From Eutypella sp. D-1 (lineage: Eukaryota; Ascomycota; Sordariomycetes; Xylariales; Diatrypaceae), in assembly GCA_023313575.1 (NCBI GenBank), contig JAJTTP010000001.1, positions 620,001-684,000 of the forward strand: a DNA stretch of 64,000 nucleotides, given 5' to 3'. Shown here one piece after another: positions 51,301 to 61,867 of this stretch (position 1 is the first letter of the stretch; each line of letters starts with the position of its first letter). The translations under genes and the position numbers were made by a program. A model generated the notes under the pieces. The model was not told the DNA's origin and ran no database searches. It saw nothing but the letters and a program-made list of their open reading frames with translations.

Positions 51301-51416
51301 TTATTCGATTCGTTCGAGCAATTATTAAATAATTTATTAAAGGTTTTAGCTTAAAAAAAACATAATATCGGATATTGCTTAAAACTAATAACATTATTAA
51401 ATAAAAGCTTATAACG

Positions 51417-51829
51417 TATAACAGCTAATTTATTTTTAACTATTAATTTAATCAAAAGGTTTATATTAATAAAAGTGTTAAGGTTTTAAATAATAAATAA
51501 TCACGTTTGGTAATAATAATAAAAAAGGTGCTTTAAATAACTAAGTTATATTATAAGTTAATAAATTTAAAAATTACTTAAAAAAAGGTAATAAGCGTAG
51601 TTATATATTATTTATGTCCTTTATTCCTAATATTAAAATATATGGTTATATTAAATCCTTAGATCGTAACGGATTTAATTAATACCTTTAAATCCATAGA
51701 TCATAACGGATCCATATATGGCTTTTTTTATAGCTTATTAAGTGTGGCTGGCTTACGTCTTTATTCTTCCGGCAATACCGCCGACGAATAGGGTTACCAG
51801 CCCCCACTTGGCCTAGTCAGGCCATAACA
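51417..51829 (-). repeat. Gypsy-2 5' LTR
   Basis: It is 413 bp and starts (minus strand) TGTTATGGCCTGACTAGGCC. It is followed by the same leader (cgttataagcttttattt) as in Gypsy-1 and Gypsy-3. It is visibly less RIPed than its partner at the U3 side (51750-51829). Confidence 0.9.
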
Positions 51830-51834
51830 GAAAC

Positions 51835-54800
51835 CTAAAAATGTACTAAATAAATTTTAAATGCTTTAATTATAAAGATTTTTATATTTATAACAATTTC
51901 TCGTACTTTATCCGCTTAATAAAACAAAACGGCTAAATTATTAAATTAACCCGAACCTATTTAATTTTTATTAAGCAGCTTAAGGAAAAACAGTATTAAA
52001 AAATTATATAAACCGTAAAAAATAAACTTAAAGCAACGGCAAAACTTTTAACCTTTAATATAATAACGTTAATACCTTAAGTTTTAAAGGTAATAATTAC
52101 TACTTTAACGCCGGGTTTACGTATACCTTAGCCTTAACCTTAAACCTAAAACTAAATATTAATATTTTTTTACCCGCTTTAAAATAAAAAGATAAAAAAC
52201 GTGGAAAAAACGGAAACCTAATTATTAAACGGGGGGGCCTTTATTATAAACGCTTTTATAAAACCAGTAAATATTAACCAAGTTTATACGGATAATATCG
52301 TTAACCTTTAACGTTTCGAGGAATAAAAGGTATAAAAATATTAATACTAAATTAGGGGCCCTTTATTAAGTTAACAGGTACGTAATAAATAAAGAAATAT
52401 TTTTTTCGAAAACTTTAAAAAGCGATAACACCCGACAGGATTTAAAACCGATAACGATAAATATAATAAATTAGCTATTAATACCGGCAAAACCTTTTAT
52501 TACCCCCGCCCTTTACGATTTTCCGGGAATAAAACGGAAATAAAAATCGTATAAAACGGCGTTAATTAAAACCTTCCCTTTTTATAAATCGTAATTTACG
52601 GCGTAATATACGTAGATAAAAAAAATGCTTACGCATTATTTAAATAAATATCCGTAAAGGACCGGTAATACATAATATTATTTTAAATACGGTAATTAAA
52701 ATTAAAACCGACGTTATTTTAATATAAAAACTATAAACGTAAATTAAAATAACCGATAATAAAAAATTAATTAAAATTTATTTAAAATATAACATTTTTT
52801 CCTTTATAAAAAACTAGGTTTTTTAAACACTATAAATATTTATATACATACGATAAAACCTTAATTTATAAACCATATAATTTCGCTTTTTCGTTTTTTT
52901 AAACGTATGCGTAATAAAAATTAATAACGTTAAATTAATTAATATTTATATTAATTAAATAAACCTTTACTTATTTTTTACGCTTTTCGAAAATAAAAAT
53001 TATTTAATAAACGGTATATCGGAGGAAACTTTAATACGGTATATTAAACGTAATAACCAAATTATTACCGTTATAAAAAATTAAATATTAAAATAATAAA
53101 ATAAATAAAAATATAATTATTAAACGTTTTTAACTTAAGAATTTTTATTTATACGGTAAATAATACGTTAAATTTAACTTTATTAAATATTTTATAAATA
53201 ACGGCGGTAATCGATAATACCTTATATACTAGCTCCGATTATTACATTATAATAACCGAAATATTAATAAACTTTTCCGAAAAACCTTTACGCGTTAAAT
53301 TAAGCTTCCCCGAAAAAGCCCGGATACGTTTTTTTTAATTAATACATTTATATTAAGAATAAAACCTTAATAACCTTTTTTTTTAACGAACCCGATTTTT
53401 AATATAAAAACGGAAATACTTATTAACGCTTTATTAAAAATGTTAAAACGGGTTATAAAAGTTACGGGCAAATTAAAATATAACCGCAGCCGGAATATTA
53501 TTTAATGGAATAAAAATTACAAAAAAACTATTACCTGCTTACGCCGCGTTTACCGAATAAATAATACCGATAAAACCTAAGAACTAATTAAAGCTTAAAA
53601 AAAACGGTACGCCGAATTAAAAAATAGCATTAAAATAAGCTTATCGCCGAAACTAAAAATAATAAAAACATTTTTAAGATTATCGGTCAATATAAATTTA
53701 AAAATAACTTCCGTTTATTATTAATAAAAAATAAAAATAAAATAATTACCGATACGGAAAAGAAAATTAATTTATTATGTTATAAAATATTAATCCTTTA
53801 AGCCGCCGGCGGGAATATTATAAATTTTTAATAATTATTATAACTATAAAACCAGGATAAACTTAATTATCAAAACGCGTAATAAACTTATTTTAATTTT
53901 TTATAAAACTTTCGGGTATTAATAATAAAAACGGAGGACGCGTATATATAAATCCCATTTATAACATTTAGTAAAAACGGATTAATAACTATATTATTAT
54001 AATTAATTTAATTAATAATAAATAAAATAATACGTATACTGTATAAAATGTATTTTTATTATAATTATTATTTTTAAGTTTTTAAAATAATAAAAATTAT
54101 TATGTTCCCGAAAATAAACAAATCCGATTTTATTAAATTTAAATTATAAAAACCCATATTATTATTTTTTTATCTAAATAAAAAATTGGAAAAACTAGTA
54201 ATTAAACGTATAATAATATAAATATTACGTTATAAAATATTTCATTTATAATAATTCGGCGCCTTATTTAAAAAATTAATAATCGATTTAACCATTTGCA
54301 TTATTTATAACATCAAGCAGGCGTTTACCCGTAAAAACGTTATTTCGTTATTAATAATAAACATATCGGGTATTTTTAACTCCGTTTTACGTAATCGTTT
54401 TATTTTCCGTTTAAAATAATAAAAATAAAACGTAAAACTTATACAATAAATAAACTTTTTTATAACGGACCGGCAAATAGTTATACGTATAAAAAATATT
54501 ATTATCGACTTTATCCCTTTATTTTACGGCATGCTTTAAAAGTTTTTAATTTTTTTATTCTTTTTATGCTATATATCGAGCTAATATTAAAAAAAAACCG
54601 ATACTTAACACTAAGTTTAAATATATAAATAATATCGTTATTTTACGTACCGGCCCGATAACTTTTTATATAACCGCTGCTTTAATTACCGATATAAAAA
54701 ACGTATTTAAATAAAAAAAAATAATACCTTATTTTTTAATTTAATAAAGTATAAACTTAAATAGTTTTATAAAAATAAAACCTTTAAAATTAACGTAATT

Positions 54801-56657
54801 ATTATTATAAATAACGTTTTCGAAATTAAGGCTTTAATAAAAATAATCCGGTAATTTAACGTTTTTTTTAACTTATAATTTAATTTTAAAAAACATATTT
54901 CGGAATAAAATAATAAAGCATTACGGGTAATTAATTATATATAATATTTTAATAAAATCGTATATAGGACCTTTCCGGATAAAACCGTTAAAGTTATTAA
55001 AATTTACGTGATACCGATCGTAATATATGCCGTAAAAACCTGGTAATTAAGATTTTAACGCCCGTTAATTAAAAACGCGTTTAAACTAGCCGATATTAAG
55101 ATAAGCTTATTAATAAACAGATTAAATAAGCTATTAAAAGTTACCGTTAAAACCGCGTTACCCGTTTAACGTATTATTTATACCATTATCTTTTATAAGG
55201 AATCGGGGATATTATTAATAAAAATACTTTTTACGTAAATTAAATTAAAATATTCGGTATATTTTTAAATATTAAATAAGGATTACCCCGTAATTACCCG
55301 CTTATTTTATTTAAAAAAAAAATAACTAACGCGTTTATAACTTACCGATATAGCCCCGGCCTACTTATATTTATTCTTTTTCGTAAAACGTTAACTATTA
55401 TTATTTATACCTTTCCTTTTTAATAAAAATAAAAGCATTAAAGTATATAAAAAATAATTATCCTCTTTTTTATTAACGGATTTAATTATTTATTTTAATA
55501 ACTTTAAAATTAACCGTATAAATTAAGGATTTATGTTTTATTAAAATAATAAACGTAAACGTTTTTATACCGTTTACGGACTTTTGGTTTAAATAAAGGT
55601 TTTTAACAGGGAAATAATAACTATACGTAAAACGGTATAATAAATAAAAAAAGATTAATATAATTTTAACCCCCCGGTAACCGGCTTATATTTTTATATT
55701 GATAACACGGCGGTTATATAAGGCCTTTTTAATTACCCGTTCGATAATTTTTAAATTAATTTCTTAACATTTTACGAAACGGTTTTTTACATACGCTTAC
55801 TCACCACTTTTATATAATAAACGTTAAAATATAAAAATATCGATAATAACGAGGTTATAAACGTTTAAATTAAGCTTAAAACTGTTTAATATCCCGACTT
55901 TAACGGCATTATAACTTTAATACATTTTAAATATATTATAAAAAAAAGGCGTAAGTTTTTTTTCGCTAAATAATAGTTTTAAAATACCCCCCCGTTATAT
56001 ATATAATAAAATTTCCCGTATAAAAAACCTTTTTTTAAGCTTTTTTTTTTACGCTTAACATTATATTACTTTTTTATAAAACGATCGGGCCATAATAACT
56101 TTATTAAATACCATTAACGTTTTAAATATAATACGTTTTACTTTTACCGGTATAAAAAAGAAAAAACCGCCGGTTACGTTTTCGATTATAACATTATAAA
56201 AGGTACTTTTTATTCTTTAACTTAACCCGGTTACGAAATAACTTAACTTTTTAATTATAAAAGTTATCTCGTTTTTTTAACCTTTTTCGATAAAATTAAG
56301 CTTTATTCGATATCGGATTAAAAACTAAGCGCATAATAAAATACGGTAAATCTTAAAATTATTTATAATAAGTAACAGGTAAAATAACCGAAATATAATT
56401 TAAAAAATTCGGAAATAAATAATAAAGCCTTAATTAAAAAATAGCCATAAATAAATAATAAATAGTAAAGGATTTTTTATATTAATTATAACACGTTAAT
56501 ACGGCCCGTTTTCGGACAGACTTATTTTAACCGTTTTATATATTACATAATATCGGCACCCAGCTACCTTAAATATAGCCTTATATATAAACTTATAAGT
56601 AAATAACTTTAGATAATATGGTCCACCCGGACGTAAAATACATTATCATCATCATCA
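51835..56657 (+). mobile_element. LINE-5, 3' segment (ORF1 end, ORF2, 3' UTR)
   Basis: It resumes ORF1 after the Gypsy-2 TSD. The ORF2 endonuclease has GGNFNTV at 53021-53041. RT lies at about 53700-54700 (block from GIPQGSP near 54528). RNase H lies at about 55670-55900. The 3' UTR and an ATC tail end at 56657. The TSD with LINE-4 is taaatatattaaaa. RIPed and non-coding. Confidence 0.85.
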
Positions 56658-56671
56658 TAAATATATTAAAA

Positions 56672-58929
56672 GTTTTTAATGCTATTTTACGTAACCCCCT
56701 TATTTTCCGGTTAAAATAATAAAAATAAAATATAAAATTTATACGATAAATAAACTTTTTTATAACGCATCGGTAAGTTGTTATTTATATAAAAGATATT
56801 ATTATCGACCTGATCCTTTTATTTTATAATATGTTATAAGGATCTTTTATATCCTTTATCCTTTTTATGTTATATATTAAGCCAGTATTACGAAAAGAAC
56901 TTATATTTAACACCAAACTTGGATACGTAAACGATATTATTATCTTACGTACCGGCCCGTTAACCTTTTATACGACCGCCGCTTTAATTACCGACGTAAA
57001 AGATATACTTAGTTAAAAAAAAGATAATGCCTTATTTTTTAACTTAATAAAATACGAACTAAAACATTTTTATAAAGGTAAAAACTTTAAAAACGACGCG
57101 GTTATTATTATTAATAGCGCTTTTAAAATTAAAGCTTTAACAGGTACGGTCCGGTAATTAGGCGTTTTTTTTAACTTATAACTTAATTTTAAAAAACAAG
57201 TTATTAAATAAAGTAATAAAGCGTTACGGGTAATTAATCATATACGATATTTTAATAAAGTTATATACGGCTCCTTTTTAAATAAAACCGTTAAAGCCGT
57301 TAAAGCTTAATAGCTAGGACTTTAACGCTTTTTAATTAAAAACGCGTCCAAATTAGCCGATATTAAAATGGGCCCATTTATAAACAGGTTAAATAAACCA
57401 TTTAAAATCGCCGTTAAAGCTGCGTTACCCGTTTAACGTATTATTCGTATTATTATTTTTTATAAAAAATCGGGGATATTATTAGTAAAAGTATTTTTTA
57501 TATAAATTAAATTAAGATATTCGGTACGCTTTCGGACGTTAAATAAAGATCACCCCGTAATCACCCGGTTATTTTATTTTAATAGAAAATAGTTAACGTA
57601 TTTATAATTGGCCGATACGGCGTTAGCTTACTTTTATTTATTCTTTTTTATAAAACGCTGGTTATTATTATTTATGCCCCCTTTTTCCGATAAAGATAAA
57701 TGCATTAAAATATATAAAAAATAGCTATCCTTTTTTTTACCGATAAACTTGGTTATTTATTTTAATAGTTTTAAGGTCGATTATATAAGCTAAGGCTTTA
57801 TATTTTATTAAAATAATAAACGTAAACCTTTTTACGCCGTTTATAAACATTTAGCTTAAGTAAAGGTTTTCGATAAAAAAATAATAACCGCGTATAAAAC
57901 GGTATAATAAGTAAAAAAAAATTGGTATAATTTTAACCCCCCGGTAACCGGCTTATACCTTTATATCGATAACACGGCGGTTATTTAAAGCTTATTCGGT
58001 TACTTATCCGATAATTTATAAGCCGATTTTTTAGCTTTTTATAAAACGGTTTCCCGTATACGCTTATTTATTTCTTTTATCTAATAAGTACCGGGGCATA
58101 AAAATATCGATAATAATAAGGCTATAAACGTTTAAATTAAGTTTAAAATTATTTAATACCCCGACTCCGGCGGTATTATAATTTTAACCCATTTTAAACG
58201 TATTATAAAAAAAAGGCGTAAACTTTTTTTCGTTAAATAATAATTTCGAAATACTTTTTTATCGTATATACGATAAAACCTTTTATATAAAAGACCGTTT
58301 TTTAAGCTTTTTTTTTACGTTTAACATTATATTACCTTTTTATAAAACGATCGGGCCATAATAATTTTACCGAATATTATTAACGTTTTAAATATAACGC
58401 ATTTTGCTTTTACCGGTATAAAAAAAAAACCGCCGGCCACGTTTTCGATTACGATATTATAAAAGGTATTTTTCGCTTTTTAACCTAACCCGGTTACGAA
58501 GTAATTTAATTCTTTAGCTATAAAAATTATCTCGTTTTTTTAACCTTTTTTAATAAAGTTAAGCCTTATTTAACGTTAAATTAAAAATTAAGCGCGTAAT
58601 AAAATACAACAAGTTTTAAAACCATTTATCGTAAGTAACGGGTAAAATAGCCGAAATAAGATCAGAAGATTCGGAAATAAATAATAAGGCTTTAAAAAAG
58701 GATAACTGTAAGTAAATAGCTGGTAAAGGATTTTTTATATTAACCGTAACACGTTAATACGGCCTGTCCCCGGATAGATTTACTCCAGCCGTTTTATATA
58801 TTATATAATATCGGTATTTAATTATTTAGGTGTAACCCTGCTTATAAGCTTATACGTAAACAGCCTTAAATAATATAGTCCACCCGGACGTAAAATAAAT
58901 CATTATCATTATTATTATCATCATTATTA
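56672..58929 (+). mobile_element. LINE-4, 3' segment (RT end, RNase H, 3' UTR)
   Basis: It continues the RT exactly where LINE-5 broke it. The catalytic block reads GYVND (from GYADD) at 56931-56945. RNase H lies at about 57940-58150. The 3' UTR and an ATC/ATT tail run to about 58929. It completes LINE-4. Confidence 0.85.
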
Positions 58930-59045
58930 AGCTTAAAGGGCTCGGGGGCTATTCCTTTACATAAAAAAGTACGTAATAAGTTGTTATAATACTTAAGATT
59001 ATAATAGCTTATTAAGGACTTTAAGTAATTACGTAATAATATAAT
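58930..59045. other. AT-rich spacer between LINE-4 and LINE fragments
   Basis: It contains the less mutated words agggctcgggggctattcc and, at about 58969, a word tacgtaataagt that also occurs just left of LINE-4 at about 35413. That might be part of an imperfect TSD, but it is about 40 bp from the LINE end. No gene. Confidence 0.35.
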
Positions 59046-59202
59046 AATAATAATAATAATGTATTTTACGTCCGGGTAAACCATGATATTTAAAGCTATT
59101 TATATTTATAAGCTTTTTTTTTTTTTTTACTTTTTTTACCTTAATTATTATTAAAACTTTTACTTATATATAATATATTTATATCGTAAGCTTTATTTAT
59201 AA
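59046..59202 (-). mobile_element. Tiny LINE insertion with inverted 5' end
   Basis: The left part (59046-59118) is the LINE 3' tail and terminus on the minus strand. The right part (59119-59202) is the LINE 5' end (actttttttacctt...atatcgtaagctttattta) in plus orientation, with the element's 5' terminus at the junction. This is the arrangement produced by twin priming (5' inversion) during target-primed reverse transcription. Confidence 0.6.
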
Positions 59203-59205
59203 TAA

Positions 59206-60349
59206 TGATAATAATAATTTATTTTACGTCCGGGTAAATTATATTATTTAAAGCTATTTATTATAAACCTATATATAAAGCTATACTTTAAGTATTAACT
59301 AGGTGCCGATATTATATAATGTATAAAACGGCTGGAGTAAACCCTTTAAAAGGGGCCGTACCAGCGTATTACGGTTAATATAAAAAAGTCCTTTACCGTT
59401 TACTATTTACTTATATAAGGCTATCCTTTAGCCAAGGCTTTATTATTTATCTTTAAATCCTTTTTTAAATCATACCTTAACTATCCCTCCGTTACTTATA
59501 AGTAGTTTAAAACTTGCCGTATTTTATTACGTGCCGTATTTAACTTATCGAATAAAACTTAATCTTATCGAAAAGGGTTAAAAAACGAGATAACTTTTAT
59601 AGCTAAAAAGTTAAATTATTTTATAACCGGGTTAAATTAAAAGATAAAAAATATTTTTCATAATATCGTAATCGAAAATATAACCTATAATTCTTTTTAT
59701 ACCGGTTAAAGTAAAACGCGTTATATTTAAAGCGTTAATAAGATTCGGTAAAATCGTTATAACCTAATTATTTTACGAAAAAGTAATATAATATTAAACG
59801 TAAAAAAGAAATTCGGGTAATAATTTCTTATACGGTAAATCTTATCGTATATACGATAAAAAGGTATTTCGAAATTATTATACGGCGAAAAAAAACTTAT
59901 GCTTTTTTTATAATGCGTTTAAAATAAATTAAGGTTATAATATTATTAAAATCGGGGTATTAAATAATTTTAAATTTAATTTACATATTTACGGCTTTAT
60001 TATTATCGATATTTTTATACCCCGGTACTTGTTCAATAAAAATAATAAATAAGCGTATATAAAAAACAGTTTTGTAAAAAGTTAAAAACTCGGCTTAAAA
60101 ATTATTTAATAAATAACCGAAAAAGCCCCGGATTACCGCCGTATTATCGATATAAAAGTATAAACCGGTTACCGGGGGATCGAAATTATACTAGTTTTTT
60201 TTTATTATACCGTTTTACGTGCGGTTATTATTTTTTTATCGAAAACTTTTATTTAAATTAGAAATCCGTAAACGGTATAAAAAAGTTTATGTCCGTTATT
60301 TTAATAAAATATAAATCCTTAACTTATACGGTTAACTTTAAAACCAGGG
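59206..60349 (-). mobile_element. LINE-7, 5'-truncated copy
   Basis: The GAT/AAT tail and LINE 3' terminus are at the left. Homology to LINE-1 14735-15890 continues through the 3' UTR and RNase H region and stops at about 60349. RIPed. No clear TSD found. Confidence 0.8.
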
Positions 60350-60545
60350 TTATGATTTTAGTCTTTAGTATTTAGTTTTAGTCAGACTAATTAATTAGTT
60401 TTTAGTTTTAGTCAAGCCTTTTAACTAACTAATTTAGTTTTAGTCAAGGCTTTTAACTAATTAATTAGTTTTAATCAAAGGGTTTAACTAATTAAAGACT
60501 AATTTAATTAGTTAGTTAGTTAATTAAAATGACTAAATAACTAAA
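60350..60545. repeat. TTTAGTTTTAGTC tandem and inverted repeat cluster
   Basis: Several imperfect copies of a ~33-bp unit containing ttttagtcaa-(g/c)-ccttttaactaa alternate with its inverse (attaaag/gactaa...). The outer ends (attttagtctttag and its inverse aactaaagttttt) are roughly complementary, suggesting a small foldback or MITE-like element. It shows no relation to the LINE or Gypsy sequences. Confidence 0.5.
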
Positions 60546-60599
60546 GTTTTTATAAGGTTTTTTTAAAATAAAGGTTTATAAAGTGATTTTTAAATAAAA

Positions 60600-60990
60600 T
60601 AAATAGTTTATATATATAATATAATATAATATAATATATAATATAATATAAAATATATATATAACGCGATTTTAATCATTTTTTAACTCGATTTATTACA
60701 GGGCGTTTTAATACAAGGAGTTTTATTATAAGGCGTTTTATTACCAGGTATTTTATTATAATGAGTTTTAATATAAAACGTTTTTTTATAATATAATTTA
60801 TAAGATAATAATTTATTATATTATAACTTATTATAAGGTAATTTATTAAAAGTCGTTTTATTATAATATATAAGAATTAGATTATAATAATACTATTATT
60901 ATAATACTATTATTATAATCCTTTGTTATAATATTCCTTTGTTATAATAAAACAAAGAAAATAACAAACAAAGGAAATAATAAACAAAGG
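60600..60990. repeat. Low-complexity and short tandem repeats
   Basis: A TATAA-type run (about 60607-60662). Then imperfect copies of a ~20-bp unit containing ggcgttttattataa (about 60698-60870), a TATTATTATAATAC unit (about 60884-60915) and a dyad of tcctttgttataat with aaacaaaggaaataa (about 60918-60990). No gene. Confidence 0.6.
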
Positions 60991-61440
60991 AAATAAGGTT
61001 CTTTATAACGACGAAAACGGTTATTATATAATACCGAAAACGGTTACTATACACCGTAAACAGCGATTCTTTATAATAAATAAGTGTATAAATATAAGGT
61101 ATTTCACCTTTTGTAGTTTTGATAAATTTAAAGAATATAACGATTACAGATACTATTAAATATTCGTCTTTGCACCAGTGACCCACTTTAAGCCGACTTG
61201 CCCTACAGAGACTTGCCCTGTGGTAGACCCACTTTTATTTACCTAACATCGACCTAGCACTCCAACACTTAAAGAGAAGTTATCTTAACTTGGACCCACT
61301 TTGAGACAACTTACCCTGCAAAGATCCGCTGTATAGTTTTTACATAATATGTTTTATAATAACGCTATTTATCTTAAAGGGATTTATAATTAAATCTTTT
61401 ATATTATTTTTTATTATAAAATATTTACATATTATTAATA
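60991..61440. other. Partly unmutated spacer with diverged direct repeats
   Basis: From about 61160 to 61330 composition is ordinary. Three diverged copies of GACCCACTTT occur, two of them followed by AG-C-ACTTGCCCT-type sequence (about 61178, 61228, 61288). The minus-strand ORF at 60926-61186 runs into low-complexity repeat and is not considered a gene. It ends at the LTR of Gypsy-3. Confidence 0.45.
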
Positions 61441-61867
61441 TGTTATAACCTGGCTAAGTCATTAGGCCTAAATAGGATTGGCATAAATAATCCCTGACCA
61501 TGGCATTAAAAAGGGCAGCCACGATAAAATAAGCCATATTTGGGTTACGTAATAAAAAGGATAACCAGGATAGCTAGCTATCTTAATAATCTAAAATAGC
61601 TGGGATAACCAGCTATCTTAATAATTTAATAATAACCATATATTCCAATATTAAAAATAAAGGATATAAAATAATATATAATCACATTTATTACGTTTCT
61701 CTTAAATAATCTCTAAGCTTATTAGCTTATAATATAACTTAGTTACTTAAAGCACCCTTTTTTTTGCTATTATTAAACGTGATTACTTATTGCTTAAAAC
61801 CTTTAGCATTTTTATTAATATAAACCTTTCGATTAAATTAATAATTAGGAATAAACCAGCCGTTATA
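61441..61867 (+). mobile_element. Gypsy-3 5' LTR
   Basis: It is 427 bp, starts TGTTATAACC and ends CAGCCGTTATA, and is of the same subfamily as the Gypsy-1 LTR. The 5 bp before it are taata; the partner TSD and 3' LTR lie beyond the window. That the element is an insertion rather than a solo LTR is shown by the attached internal sequence. Confidence 0.9.

Larger units (their letters stand above)
44984..51829 (-). mobile_element. Gypsy-2: complete chromovirus LTR retrotransposon
   Basis: It is 6,846 bp on the minus strand. The TSD gaaac is perfect (44979-44983 and 51830-51834). The LTRs are 44984-45397 (3' LTR) and 51417-51829 (5' LTR), TG...CA-type ends. A polypurine tract (complement at 45400-45413) abuts the 3' LTR. 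Domains in minus-strand order: zinc knuckle (50562-50521), RT (about 48760-48240, catalytic box reads YYFNDI at 48333-48311), RNase H (about 48010-47700), integrase (about 47600-46460), GPY/F module (46456-46250: KKLDYKYIGPYLVIKK and IFYISLLKD) and chromodomain (about 46225-46120, reads KYKVKWKRYNNSE). The chromodomain Trp is intact, unlike in Gypsy-1. Many stops remain, so it is not autonomous. Confidence 0.95.

Noticed and set aside
58866..59084. Minus-strand 72-aa ORF as a gene
   Set aside because: It reads through LINE tails and termini; the Ile/Asn runs come from ATT/ATC repeats.
60350..60545. CRISPR-like array
   Set aside because: Units are imperfect, AT-rich, without regular unique spacers, and the organism is eukaryotic.
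60926..61186. Minus-strand 86-aa ORF
   Set aside because: It overlaps low-complexity and palindromic repeats and has no coding signature beyond Phe/Tyr/Ile-rich AT bias.
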